64,000 nucleotides of DNA from Terrabacter tumescens (GCF_014646815.1 NZ_BMNZ01000003.1:558001-622000), one strand, 5' to 3'; shown: positions 1-8,159, counted from the stretch's first letter. The notes: generated from the sequence alone by a model not told the origin. Numbers and translations: made by a program.

Positions 1-747
1 GCCGACGTTGGCCGAGTTCTCACCGGTCTTGGCCTGGTCGCCGTAGTAGTAGTAGTGGTAGATCAGCGCGGTCTCGACCTCGCCGGAGTTGACGGCCTTC
101 ATCGCGGTGCTGTTGCCCTTGTAGACCTTGGCGTTGGTCTTCATCGCCGTGAGCCAGTCCTTGGTGACGGCCTCGCCCTTCAGCTCGAGCAGCGCCGAGA
201 CGATGGCCTGGAAGTCGGCGCCCGACGGCGAGGCGGCCCAGCGGCCCTTCCACTCCGGCTTGGCGAGGTCGAGCATCGAGGCGGGAAGCTGGTTCGGCTG
301 GACCTTGCGCTTGTCGTAGACGAGGACGGTCGAGCGGGCCGCGATGCCGGTCCACTTGCCCGTGGACGGGCGGAACTCGGCCGGCACCTGGTCGAGCGTG
401 GCGTTGTCGACGTCGGCGAAGAGACCCGCGTTCTCGACCTGCGTCATCGCGGGGCTGTTCTCGGTGAGGAAGACGTCGGCCGGCGATGCCGCGCCCTCCT
501 GCATGAGCTGGTTGGACAGCTCCGTGTCGGAGCCGTTGCGCACGGTGACCTTGATGCCGGTCTGCTTGGTGAACGCGTCGACCCACTCCTGGGTCAGGCT
601 CTCGTGCTGGGCGTTGTAGACGGTGATGCTGCCCGAGCCGCCGGCCGATCCGCCGTCCGCGGACGAGCCGGAACCGCAGGCCGTCAGGGCCAGGGCGCCG
701 GCCGTCGCGATGGCGACGCCGATGGTCAGGTGGGAACGGGAGGTCAT
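1..747 (-). CDS. Fe(III) ABC transporter substrate-binding lipoprotein (FbpA/FutA type), 3' end cut by window edge
   Basis: Lipoprotein that would bind ferric iron outside the membrane and pass it to an ABC permease. The frame has 249 codons and runs off the left edge, so the C-terminal part of a usual ~340-residue protein is missing. It has a basic N-terminus, a hydrophobic core and a lipobox LTAC with Cys24. The mature part begins SITVYNAQHE and contains ADVFLTEN. A tyrosine run HYYYYGDQAKTGEN near residues 231-244 fits the iron-ligand region of FbpA/FutA. The ATG at 747 has GAAGGA about 8 nt before it. An IdeR/DtxR-like box lies 55 bp upstream, which implies iron repression. Permease and ATPase genes would lie outside the window. 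Phosphonate or 2-aminoethylphosphonate binders are relatives but lack the multi-Tyr motif. Confidence 0.88.
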   Translation of the reverse strand, partial: MTSRSHLTIGVAIATAGALALTACGSGSSADGGSAGGSGSITVYNAQHESLTQEWVDAFTKQTGIKVTVRNGSDTELSNQLMQEGAASPADVFLTENSPAMTQVENAGLFADVDNATLDQVPAEFRPSTGKWTGIAARSTVLVYDKRKVQPNQLPASMLDLAKPEWKGRWAASPSGADFQAIVSALLELKGEAVTKDWLTAMKTNAKVYKGNSTAMKAVNSGEVETALIYHYYYYGDQAKTGENSANVG

Positions 748-801
748 GTGAGCTTCCTTCGTGATCCGGGAGACGAGCCGGTCGGGTCGACGGCTCGCCT
801 A

Positions 802-820
802 GTAGGTAAGGCTTACCTTA
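802..820 (-). promoter_or_regulatory. IdeR/DtxR iron box
   Basis: The 19-mer GTAGGTAAGGCTTACCTTA is a near-palindrome matching the IdeR/DtxR consensus TTAGGTTAGSCTAACCTAA at most positions. It lies 55 bp upstream of the start of the iron-binding lipoprotein gene. Fe(II)-bound IdeR would repress that gene. Confidence 0.8.
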
Positions 821-906
821 CATGGCGTCCGGAGTGTCCCCGACCACGTCCACGAGCTGGGCGACCGGTGCGCGGAGGACGCCCCGCGGCGCACTACGCT
901 GCAGCC

Positions 907-1254
907 ATGCGTCAGACCATGGTGACCCTCGTCGACGACCTCGACGGGTCCGACGCCACCGAGACGGTGAGCTTCGGCATCGACGGGATCGCCTTCGAGA
1001 TCGACCTGTCCGCCGCGAACGCCCACGACCTGCGGGCCTCCCTCGACAGCTGGGTGGCCAGCGCCCGACGTGCGGGCGAGGAGCGCCGCACCGAGCCGGG
1101 CACGCTGACCCGCTCCCTGACGGTGCTGCCCGCCGTGGGCGAGTCGCGCAACGCGCTCATCCGCGCCTGGGCGGCCGAGAACGGCCACCACGCCCCCGCC
1201 CGGGGTCGCATCCCCCAAGCCGTCGTCACCGCATACAAGGCCGCCCAGCGCTAG
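907..1254 (+). CDS. lsr2: Lsr2-like nucleoid-associated protein
   Basis: DNA-bridging xenogeneic silencer of actinobacteria that binds AT-rich DNA. At 115 aa it has the usual Lsr2 size. The N-terminal dimerisation half has the family pattern (LVDDLDGSDATETVSFGIDG, then FEIDLSAANAHDLR), with two beta strands and a helix. The C-terminal DNA-binding half has AIRxWA-like ALIRAWAAENGH and the AT-hook-like ARGRIP, followed by VVTAYKAA. The start is the ATG at 907. It stands alone between the divergent iron gene and a convergent small gene. A long G-rich run lies directly after its stop. Confidence 0.93.
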   Translation: MRQTMVTLVDDLDGSDATETVSFGIDGIAFEIDLSAANAHDLRASLDSWVASARRAGEERRTEPGTLTRSLTVLPAVGESRNALIRAWAAENGHHAPARGRIPQAVVTAYKAAQR

Positions 1255-1266
1255 ACCCGACGCGGC

Positions 1267-1290
1267 GGGGCGGGGTGGGGCGGGGCGGGG
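1267..1290 (+). other. Putative G-quadruplex: five GGGG tracts with 1-nt loops
   Basis: Five GGGG tracts (1267-1270, 1272-1275, 1277-1280, 1282-1285, 1287-1290) are separated by single bases, 13 nt after the lsr2 stop. This pattern is ideal for a very stable G-quadruplex in DNA or in the lsr2 mRNA tail. No ordinary hairpin terminator was seen here. Confidence 0.6.
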
Positions 1291-1320
1291 CAGCATCCGG
1301 CGCAGAGCCCGGAGGACGAC

Positions 1321-1545
1321 TCAGGTCTGCTGGCCCGTGGAGCGGTCGCGGTACTCCTGCTCGGTCATCTGCTTGCCGAAGACCCAGTACTGCACCGACC
1401 CGTCCTCGGCCTCCACGGCCGGGCCGTCGAGGCGGTGCAGGCGGGCTGCGGTGAAGTAGAGGGTGTCGCCACGGGCGACGATGACCTTGTCGTAGCCGCC
1501 CGTGGGGTGGGGGGTTCCGCTTCTCCAGTCGGGCTGCGACGTCAC
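1321..1545 (-). CDS. Small hypothetical protein with a DGPA-type repeat unit
   Basis: A 74-aa soluble protein of unknown function. The segment LHRLDGPAVEAEDGSVQYWV followed by FGKQ resembles the DGPAV(x)3-DG(x)3-W(x)2-NGK unit seen in many small bacterial and phage-related proteins, where it is often repeated; here there is one copy. No signal peptide or membrane span is visible. It converges on lsr2 and is divergent from the sigma factor gene. The function cannot be named. Confidence 0.6.
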   Translation of the reverse strand: MTSQPDWRSGTPHPTGGYDKVIVARGDTLYFTAARLHRLDGPAVEAEDGSVQYWVFGKQMTEQEYRDRSTGQQT

Positions 1546-1749
1546 GGTTCGGTGTCTCCGGGTGTTGGGGATACGGCCGCCGTCAGGCTACTGGGACCGG
1601 CGTCGACGCACGAAGACGACCCGTTGCCGGGCGCGTCGGGTGAGCAGGAGAGGAGATTGCGCAACCGGAGATGTCGTGGCACTGTCGGAGCGTCAGAGCG
1701 GTCCAATCACAGCGCCGACTCCGTCGTCCGAGACCATCGGAGATGAGTC

Positions 1750-2588
1750 ATGGCGCCCTACTCCGCCGACCCCCGCCCGTCGTTCACGGAACGCGACGCA
1801 CAAACGTCGGAGCTCTTCGACGCACTGGCTGCAGCCTCTTCGGAGGCGCAGAAGGACCAGATCACCGAGCAGGTGGTTCTGCTCTACCTCGACTCTGCAC
1901 GACGATGGCCAAGCGCTACGACGGTCGGGGCATCGAGCACGAGGACCTCGTGCAGGTCGCCCGGCTCGCGCTCGTCAAGGCGGTCCGCCGTTACGAGCCG
2001 GGTCATGCTCAGTCCTTCGCCGCTTACGCCGTACCGACCATCTCCGGCGAGCTGAAACGATGGTTCCGCGACCGGGGCTGGGTCGTCCGGCCACCCCGGC
2101 GGCTCCAGGAGCTGCGTGGCGCGGTGCAGGCGGCCCGCAGCACGCTCGAGCAAGAGCTGGGCAGAGAACCCACCGACGAGGACGTCGCACAGTCGGTCGG
2201 TGCGAGTGTCGAGCAGGTGCGCGAGGTCTCGGCAGCCGCCTCCGGCTTCCGGCCCGTCAGTCTTGACTGCAACGCTGCGGATGACGAGCGACCTGGGCTC
2301 GCAACGTTCCTCTCGTGCCCCGACGAGGACCTCGAGTCGGCCGACGACCGCGTCTGGCTCACCGCGGCCCTGAGCACCCTCGACGAGGAGGACCGGGAGC
2401 TGCTCCTCATGCGCTATGTGGACGGCATGACGCAGCGCGAGATCGGCGAAGCCCGCGGCGTCAGCCAGATGCAGGTGTCGCGCCGACTCCGCTGGATCAC
2501 GTCCCGGTTGCATGACCAGCTCATCGACGGTGCTGAGGAGCGCGACGACATCCCGGCAGAACCTTCGCAACTGAGCTCCGCCTCGTGA
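1750..2588 (+). pseudogene. SigF/SigB-family RNA polymerase sigma factor with an apparent -1 nt frameshift
   Basis: Group 3 (SigF/SigB-type) general-stress sigma factor. Translation from ATG 1750, which has a good GGAG before it, gives a normal N-terminus (TSELFDALAAASS, ITEQVVLLYLDSARR) but leaves the frame near 1904. The frame shifted by one base continues without a break as MAKRYDGRGIEHEDLVQVA (region 2), FRDRGWVVRPPRRLQELR (region 3) and REIGEARGVSQMQVSRRLR (region 4 HTH) to the stop at 2588. Adding one base around 1904 restores a typical ~279-aa protein. The gene is therefore truly frameshifted, a sequencing error, or translated only from ATG 1905, which would lack part of region 2. GGTT (1546) with GGGGAT (1567) is a weak self-type promoter candidate. 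Confidence 0.8.
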
Positions 2589-2613
2589 AGCCGGGAGCCT
2601 GAGCAGCCGCTTC

Positions 2614-2653
2614 TCGAAGCGCTTCGACGTAGAAGTTGTGCGAGAAGCGTTTC
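2614..2653 (+). promoter_or_regulatory. Two LacI-family operators upstream of the sugar ABC operon
   Basis: The perfect palindrome TCGAAGCGCTTCGA (2614-2627) has the central CG typical of LacI/GalR operators. A second copy, GAAGCGTTTC, lies at 2644-2653. The centres are 28 bp apart, and the second site ends 60 bp before the GTG start of the binding-protein gene. No LacI-type gene lies nearby, so the repressor would act from elsewhere. Confidence 0.6.
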
Positions 2654-2712
2654 TTCGCACGTGTCCCGGGTACACGCCTCTTGATGACGTCGTTCGTCCG
2701 AGAGGAAGTCCA

Positions 2713-4074
2713 GTGAAGCGTTCGATGCTCGTGGCCGCGATGGCCGCCACAGCCCTGCTCGGCGGTTGCGCCGGCGTCGGCTCCAAGTCCGGCGACTCCG
2801 GCGGCGGCGCCACCCCGGGGGCCGCGCCGACCGGTGCGCTCAAGATCATGGGTTTCGGTGGTGAGGACGAGGTGGGCCAGGCACGCATCGCAGCGTTCAA
2901 GGCTGCCTACCCGTCGGTGACGGTCACCAACAACAAGGGCGACTTCGACGCGCAGCAGTTCCTGACGGCGCTCGCGAGCGGCAACCCGCCGGACCTGGTC
3001 TATATGGACCGGAACCTGATCGGGACGTACGCGAAGAAGGGCGCCATCGTCCCGCTCGAGGACTGCATCTCGAACCAGCAGGTCGACACGAGCCAGTACC
3101 GCGAGGCCGCCATGAAGTCGGTGACCCTGGGCGGCAAGGTCTACGGGATCCCCGAGTTCTACGTCGTGACGACCAACCTCATCGACACGACGTCGTTGCA
3201 GCAGGCCGGTGTCCAGGTGAGCGACATCCAGACGAGGGACTGGAACGCCCTGAAAGCCACGAGCGCCAAGCTCTTCCAGAAGAACGGCAACAAGCTCCAG
3301 CGCATCGGCTACGACCCGAAGCTGCCGGAGTACTTCCCGCTGTGGGCCACGGCCAACGGAGCGACCATCATCAAGGAGGACGGCGCACCGAACCTCAACG
3401 ATCCCAAGGCGGTGGAGGCCCTCGCCTATGCCGTCGGGCTCATCGACGACCAGGGCGGCTGGACGAGCTTCAAGTCCTTCCGCGACTCCTTCGACATCTT
3501 CGGCGAGAAGAACCCGTTGTCCGCGGGCAGCGTCGCCGCCTTCCCCATGGAGAACTGGTACGTCAACGTGCTGCGTGACTTCATCGGCAAGGGCCTCAAG
3601 CTCGACAGCACCCAGTTCACCGACCACGACGGCAAGCCCGTCAGCATGGTAGGCGGCAGCGCCTGGGCGATCCCCAAGGGGTCCAAGAACGCCACGGCCG
3701 CCTGCGCCTGGGCCAAGACGATGACGACCAAGGAGACCTGGCTCAAGGCCGCCGACGCCCGCGAGGCGAAGGTGAAGAAGGACAACAGCTTCTTCACCGG
3801 GCTGTTCACGGCCAACAAGGCGGCCGACGAGGAGATCCGGGCGAAGTACGTCACCAACGTGCCGGACCCTGGCTTCAAGCGCGCCATCGACAACTACTAC
3901 GCCACCCTGGACTCTGCCGTCGCGCTCAACCCGTCCCCCGCAGGCGCCGAGATCGACGCCGCCTGGCGCAGCGCCGTCACCCGCGCCCTCGGTGGCCAGC
4001 CCGCGCAACAGGCCCTCGACCAGGCCCAGAAGGAGGCGGAGGCAGCCTTCACGAAGGCCAACGGCAATGGCTAG
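2713..4074 (+). CDS. ABC sugar transporter substrate-binding lipoprotein (family 1 type)
   Basis: Extracellular sugar-binding lipoprotein of a CUT1-type importer. The GTG at 2713 is chosen because AGAGGAAG lies just before it and it begins a clean signal peptide (VKRSMLVAAMAATALLGGC), with Cys19 as lipidation site; an in-frame ATG at 2638 would add an unlikely leader. The protein has 453 aa, the usual size. Mature features include LKIMGFGGEDEVGQARIAAF, the FDAQQFLTALASGNPPDLVY region and GGSAWAIPKGSKN, typical of SBP_bac_1. It is first gene of an operon with two permeases and overlaps the next start by 8 nt. The sugar cannot be read from sequence. The ATPase is absent, so a shared MsiK-like ATPase is likely. 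Confidence 0.88.
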   Translation: MKRSMLVAAMAATALLGGCAGVGSKSGDSGGGATPGAAPTGALKIMGFGGEDEVGQARIAAFKAAYPSVTVTNNKGDFDAQQFLTALASGNPPDLVYMDRNLIGTYAKKGAIVPLEDCISNQQVDTSQYREAAMKSVTLGGKVYGIPEFYVVTTNLIDTTSLQQAGVQVSDIQTRDWNALKATSAKLFQKNGNKLQRIGYDPKLPEYFPLWATANGATIIKEDGAPNLNDPKAVEALAYAVGLIDDQGGWTSFKSFRDSFDIFGEKNPLSAGSVAAFPMENWYVNVLRDFIGKGLKLDSTQFTDHDGKPVSMVGGSAWAIPKGSKNATAACAWAKTMTTKETWLKAADAREAKVKKDNSFFTGLFTANKAADEEIRAKYVTNVPDPGFKRAIDNYYATLDSAVALNPSPAGAEIDAAWRSAVTRALGGQPAQQALDQAQKEAEAAFTKANGNG

Positions 4075-4981
4075 TCGGGGCCTGCTGCAGCGCCGGGAGG
4101 CCCGTTCGGCCTACCTCTTCATCGCGCCGTGGATCATCGGCTTCGTCGTCTTCACGGCAGGCCCGATGGTCGCGAGCCTGTGGCTGTCGTTCACCGACTA
4201 CTCGCTCGTCGACCCGGCGCACTCCGTCGGGACGGCCAACTACCAGCAGCTGCTCGATGACCCCCGGGTGGCCAAGTCGCTGGCCAACACGTTCGTGTAC
4301 GCCGCCCTCTTCGTCCCGCTCGGCACGGTCGTCGCGCTCGCACTGGCGATGCTGCTGCAGAAGGTCGGTCGCGCCTCCGGCTTCTTCCGGACGGTCTTCT
4401 ACCTCCCCGTCATGACCCCGGCCGTCGCGGCGGGCGCGATGTTCCTGCTGCTGCTCAACGGACAGCGGGGCCTGGTCAACCAGGTCCTGGGCTGGTTCGG
4501 GATCAACGGTCCCGACTGGACCACCGACCCTGCGTGGCTCAAACCCTCGCTGGCGGTGGTGAGCCTCTGGACGGTCGGCGGCAGCATCATCATCTACCTC
4601 GCTGCGCTCAACAACGTCCCGCGCCAGCTCTACGAGGCTGCGCTCCTCGACGGCGCCGGCCCCGTACGGCGCTTCGTGAGCGTGACCCTGCCGATGATCT
4701 CCGGGGCGCTGTTCTTCACGATCATCACGCACACGATCGCCGCCATGCAGATGTTCGACCAGGCGTACACCATGTTCTACGGGCCGCAGCAGAAGGCGAC
4801 CGCCTCGGACGAGTCGCTCGTCTACATGGTCTATCTGTTCCAGAACGCCTTCGAGTTCTTCAAGATGGGCTTCGCCTCGGCCATGGCGTGGCTGCTCTTC
4901 GTCATCATCCTCGTCATCACCGTGATCCAGGTTCGGGTCGGCAACCGGTTCGTCTACTACGAAGGAGGGTCGACGCGATGA
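4067..4981 (+). CDS. ABC sugar transporter permease, MalF/UgpA type
   Basis: Inner-membrane permease of the CUT1 sugar importer, 304 aa. The start ATG at 4067 overlaps the stop of the binding-protein gene. The N-terminus (SAYLFIAPWIIGFVVFTAGP) is the first of about six membrane spans. The EAA loop that docks the ATPase is EAALLDGAGPVRRFVSVTLP. The C-terminus is basic. It overlaps the next permease by ATGA and would form a heterodimer with it. Confidence 0.9.
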   Translation: MASRGLLQRREARSAYLFIAPWIIGFVVFTAGPMVASLWLSFTDYSLVDPAHSVGTANYQQLLDDPRVAKSLANTFVYAALFVPLGTVVALALAMLLQKVGRASGFFRTVFYLPVMTPAVAAGAMFLLLLNGQRGLVNQVLGWFGINGPDWTTDPAWLKPSLAVVSLWTVGGSIIIYLAALNNVPRQLYEAALLDGAGPVRRFVSVTLPMISGALFFTIITHTIAAMQMFDQAYTMFYGPQQKATASDESLVYMVYLFQNAFEFFKMGFASAMAWLLFVIILVITVIQVRVGNRFVYYEGGSTR

Positions 4982-5910
4982 CCACTGACCTCAGGCCGGT
5001 CCCCCCGCCCACCGAACCGTCCCTCCAGCCGGAGGCGAAGGTGCTGGAGCGCCAGTCGTTCTCACCGGCGGGGAGCCGGCGCCGCGTTGGCCCGGCCATG
5101 GTCCTGCGCTGGCTGCTCCTCCTCGTCTTCAGCCTCGCCTTCGCCTACCCACTCGTCTGGCTCGTCAGCGCGTCGCTCAAGCCCAAGTCACAGGTCTTCG
5201 ACAACAAGCTCGTGCCCGAGACGGTCCAGTGGTCGAACTTCCTCGAGGTGTGGAACGCCGGACCGGTGCTGCGCTGGCTGCTCAACTCGGGCATGGTCTC
5301 GCTCATGGCAGCCTTGGCCGTCACCTTTTCGAGCGCCTTCGTCGCCTTCGGCTTCGCCTACTTCCGGTTCCGCCTGCGCGGGCCCCTCTTCGGGCTCGTG
5401 CTCGCCACGATGATGCTGCCCGGGGCGGTGACGATGATCCCCGTCTATCTCATCTGGCACCAGGTCGGGCTCGTCGACACCCAGGTGCCGCTCTGGGCGG
5501 GCAACCTCTTCGGCTCGGCGTTCTACATCTTCCTCATGCGCCAGTTCTTCCTCGGCATCCCCCGCGAGCTCTTCGAGGCCGCGCGCATCGACGGCTGCAG
5601 CCACTTCGGCCTGTTCCGACGGATCGCCCTGCCGCTCTGCCGGCCCGCCCTCATCATCGTCTTCATCTTCGAGCTGCAGGCCAGCTGGTCCGACCTGCTC
5701 AAGCCCCTCATCTACCTCCAGACCGAGGAGTACTTCACCATGCCCCGCGGTCTCAAGCAGATCGTTGACGGGTTCGCGCTGTCCGGCGAGTACCACTGGG
5801 AGATCGCGATGGCCGCCACGCTCGTCGCGACGCTGCCGATGATCATCGTCTTCGCTTTCGGGCAGCGCTACTTCATGGAGGGACTCGCCACCACCGCGAA
5901 GCAGGGCTGA
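4978..5910 (+). CDS. ABC sugar transporter permease, MalG/UgpE type
   Basis: Second CUT1 permease, 310 aa, partner of the upstream MalF-type subunit. The ATG at 4978 overlaps the previous stop (ATGA), with GAAGGAGGG upstream. There is a cytosolic N-terminal tail of about 40 residues, then six spans beginning VLRWLLLLVFSLAFAYPLVW. The EAA motif is EAARIDGCSHFGLFRRIALP. A strong hairpin terminator 27 nt after the stop ends the operon, and no ATP-binding subunit follows. Confidence 0.9.
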   Translation: MTTDLRPVPPPTEPSLQPEAKVLERQSFSPAGSRRRVGPAMVLRWLLLLVFSLAFAYPLVWLVSASLKPKSQVFDNKLVPETVQWSNFLEVWNAGPVLRWLLNSGMVSLMAALAVTFSSAFVAFGFAYFRFRLRGPLFGLVLATMMLPGAVTMIPVYLIWHQVGLVDTQVPLWAGNLFGSAFYIFLMRQFFLGIPRELFEAARIDGCSHFGLFRRIALPLCRPALIIVFIFELQASWSDLLKPLIYLQTEEYFTMPRGLKQIVDGFALSGEYHWEIAMAATLVATLPMIIVFAFGQRYFMEGLATTAKQG

Positions 5911-5936
5911 CCGGCGGGCGCTCGCCGACCGACGAG

Positions 5937-5972
5937 AACGGCTCCCGACCGCTGCTGCGGTCGGGAGCCGTT
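5937..5972. terminator. Bidirectional hairpin terminator
   Basis: AACGGCTCCCGACCGC and its exact complement form a 16-bp perfect stem with a TGCT loop, between the + sugar operon and the - DUF3618 gene. It has no T-run, as is common in actinobacteria. Confidence 0.85.
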
Positions 5973-6002
5973 GGTGTCTGAGCCGGAGGCTCGACGGGCT
6001 TG

Positions 6003-6632
6003 TCAGCTGCCGGAGGTGGCGCCCGCCTCGTCGGCGTGGCTCTTGGCGCTCTGGCTCACGTCCGAGGCCGCCGACTGGCCCTCCTGCTTCACCGTCTCCA
6101 CGGAGCTCTGAGCGTGCTCCTTGACCGTCTGGACGGCGTCCTGGGCGGGCTCCTTCAGGTTCTGCGCGCTCTCCTGCGCCACCTGCTTGACCGTCGACTG
6201 GGCCTCCTCGAGCACCGGGGCGGCACGGTCCTTGACGGCCTCGGCCATCTGCGTCTCCTTGCTGCTCGCGGGGAGCAGCGAGCCGACAAGCCAGCCGGCC
6301 CCAAGGGCGACCAGGCCTGCCGCCAAGGGGTTTCCGCGCGCCTGGCGCTTGACGGTGCTGGCTGCGCCGTGCGCCGTGTCGCCGACGCTGGAGGTCATCG
6401 ACGAGGCGGTGCCAGCCGTGGCGTGGCCGGCGTCTGAGGCGGAGCCCATGATGGAGTCCTTGAGACCGGAAGCCCGGTCCTTGACCTTGTCGGCTCCACG
6501 ACGGGCCATGTGACCCGGGGTCACGGACTCACCGAGCGCGTTGACGTCACGGCTGAGCTCGCTACGGGTGCGTTCGATGTCGGCCCGGATGACCTCCGGG
6601 TCGTCACTGGTGGACGGGTAGTTCGTGGTCAC
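6003..6632 (-). CDS. DUF3618 domain protein
   Basis: A 209-aa protein, last gene of a three-gene envelope operon. The N-terminal DUF3618 motif reads DPEVIRADIERTRSELSRDV. A glycine/alanine-rich stretch then forms one membrane span (NPLAAGLVALGAGWLVGSLL), followed by a long Ala/Gln/Lys/Glu-rich amphipathic tail (VKDRAAPVLEEAQSTVKQVA, QTVKEHAQSS) like LEA or apolipoprotein-type helices. The start GTG 6632 has GAGGAG before it and overlaps the upstream stop by 4 nt. It probably acts at the inner membrane surface under stress; the exact function is unknown. Confidence 0.82.
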   Translation of the reverse strand: MTTNYPSTSDDPEVIRADIERTRSELSRDVNALGESVTPGHMARRGADKVKDRASGLKDSIMGSASDAGHATAGTASSMTSSVGDTAHGAASTVKRQARGNPLAAGLVALGAGWLVGSLLPASSKETQMAEAVKDRAAPVLEEAQSTVKQVAQESAQNLKEPAQDAVQTVKEHAQSSVETVKQEGQSAASDVSQSAKSHADEAGATSGS

Positions 6633-7117
6633 AACGTCTCCTCGTGTCCCTTGAGTGCGTCGGGGACCTTCTTGGTGGTCTCCACGGTGCGCTCCATTCC
6701 CTGGATGTTCTTCAGATCGCGGCGGCCCATGCTCGCGAGGACCGCTGCGATGACGGCCCACACGGCCATGACGATGACGGCGGCCCAGCCCCGGCTGTCC
6801 AGGGCGGACGAGAGCCACTCCCAGACCGCGAGGGACAGGAACAGCACCGCCATCCAGCCGGCCAGCGCCGCGCCACCGAGCTTGCCGCCGGCCTTGCCGG
6901 CCTGGGTGGCGGACTGCTTCGCCTCGGCCTTGGCCAGAGCGATCTCCTGGCGCAGCAGGGTCGAGAAACCCTGACTGACGTCAGCGACCAGTTCACCGAT
7001 GGATGCGGTCTCGGCCTTCTCATGACCCGTCTCGTGGACGTCCTCGTACCCGGTCTGGTACCCGGTTTCGGGCGTCGTCGGGGCTCTGTACTGGCCCTCG
7101 GGGATGGCCGTACTCAT
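6629..7117 (-). CDS. Holin-X / Phage_holin_3_6 family membrane protein
   Basis: A 162-aa protein of the actinobacterial holin-X family, a membrane protein family that despite its name is chromosomal and not lytic. It has an acidic, Tyr-rich N-terminus, then SIGELVADVSQGFSTLLRQE and IALAKAEAK (the family signature), then two membrane spans (GGAALAGWMAVLFLSLAVWE and AAVIVMAVWAVIAAVLASMG) and a charged tail. The ATG at 7117 overlaps the stop of the upstream gene by ATGA. It neighbours a DUF3618 gene, the common pairing. Confidence 0.85.
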   Translation of the reverse strand: MSTAIPEGQYRAPTTPETGYQTGYEDVHETGHEKAETASIGELVADVSQGFSTLLRQEIALAKAEAKQSATQAGKAGGKLGGAALAGWMAVLFLSLAVWEWLSSALDSRGWAAVIVMAVWAVIAAVLASMGRRDLKNIQGMERTVETTKKVPDALKGHEETL

Positions 7118-8043
7118 CGCGTCTCCCCGGAGACCCCCGTGGACGACCCGGGGTGGGTGTAGGTGGCCGGGTCGATGCCCGCGTCGACGCGCGACGGGTC
7201 GGTGCCCTCGAGGTCGAGGGGGTCGGCGCCGTAGGCGGGGCCCGCCGTCTCACCGGCGTAGCCCGTCTCGAGATCCTGCGCGGCGTAGGCCGTGCCCGCG
7301 CCCGTCTGGCCGTATGCCGTGCCAGCACCGTAGGGGGTGCTGCTCACGGGGCTGCCGGCAACGCCGTACGTGCCGGCAGACCCCTGGCTGGTCGAGGACT
7401 GGCTGGACGAGTCGCCCGTCAGGCCACGAGTCAGGCGGCCCCCGACGATGCCGAGGATCGCGGCGCCGGCGATGAAGGTACCGGGACGACGGCGGGCGAA
7501 CGACCGCACCTCGTCGAGGATCTCGCCCGGCTGCCGGCCCTCGAGCCAGCTGGCAGCGGCGTCGAGCCGCGAAGCCCCCTGCCGGGCAAGGTCGGACGCC
7601 ATGCCGGACTCACCCTGCTGGCTCTGGGCCATGCCGGACAGCTCGCTGCTCAGGGACCGGAGGCCCCCGACCGCACGCTGGGTCTGGCCGGACGCCTGGT
7701 CGGTCGCCTCACCGGTCAGCTGGTTGAAGAGCTGGCGGATCTGTGTCTTGGCCTCCTGGGCCACGTCCTTGGCCTCCGTGGCCGCGGTGGACGCGACGTT
7801 CTTGGTGCTCTCCTTGGCGTCCTGGGCCACCGCACCGGCGTGCTCCTTGGCGCTCGAGCCGCTGGAGGAGCCGGTGCCGGGCGCCTGGCCGAGGGTCGCC
7901 TCGTCCACGGCGGCGGAACGGGTCACCGTCTCGCTCGTGCCTGTGGTGGCGAGCGGGTCGGTGCCCCCGTAGACAGGCACGTCGGTCTCCGACGTGCTGG
8001 CCGTGTCGGGAGTGTCGAATCGTTCAGTCATTCGGTCGGTCAT
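7114..8043 (-). CDS. Low-complexity stress/envelope protein with one membrane span, first gene of holin-X/DUF3618 operon
   Basis: A 309-aa protein without a named family. The N-terminal half is acidic and Ser/Thr-rich, followed by amphipathic Ala/Glu/Lys repeats (SAKEHAGAVAQDAKESTKNV, AKDVAQEAKTQIRQLF) similar to the tail of the operon's DUF3618 protein. A conserved block EILDEVRSFARRRPGTFIAG leads into a single short span. The C-terminus is rich in Gly, Tyr, Ala and Thr. ATG 8043 is chosen because GGAAGGGG precedes it. A GTTT-N15-GGGTAC promoter lies 92 bp upstream, so SigF/SigB-type stress control is likely. Confidence 0.7.
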   Translation of the reverse strand: MTDRMTERFDTPDTASTSETDVPVYGGTDPLATTGTSETVTRSAAVDEATLGQAPGTGSSSGSSAKEHAGAVAQDAKESTKNVASTAATEAKDVAQEAKTQIRQLFNQLTGEATDQASGQTQRAVGGLRSLSSELSGMAQSQQGESGMASDLARQGASRLDAAASWLEGRQPGEILDEVRSFARRRPGTFIAGAAILGIVGGRLTRGLTGDSSSQSSTSQGSAGTYGVAGSPVSSTPYGAGTAYGQTGAGTAYAAQDLETGYAGETAGPAYGADPLDLEGTDPSRVDAGIDPATYTHPGSSTGVSGETR

Positions 8044-8134
8044 GGGTTCACAACCCCTTCCGAGATCGGCGCCGGTCCCGTGGCCAGCCCACTGCTTGAG
8101 CGTCGGGATGCGGTGCGCCGTCCTGACGAGAGGT

Positions 8135-8159
8135 GTACCCGCCGCACGCATCTGCAAAC
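8135..8159 (-). promoter_or_regulatory. SigF/SigB-type promoter of the holin-X/DUF3618 operon
   Basis: Read on the minus strand, GTTT (8156-8159), 15 nt, then GGGTAC (8135-8140). This equals the actinobacterial SigF/SigB pattern GTTT/GNNT-N14-16-GGGTA. It sits 92 bp before the start at 8043 and shares the decamer GGGTACACCT with the DUF4383 promoter at 31912. Confidence 0.7.

Noticed and set aside
43..60. GTA trinucleotide repeat
   Set aside because: It is the codon run for the Tyr cluster of the iron-binding protein, not an independent repeat.
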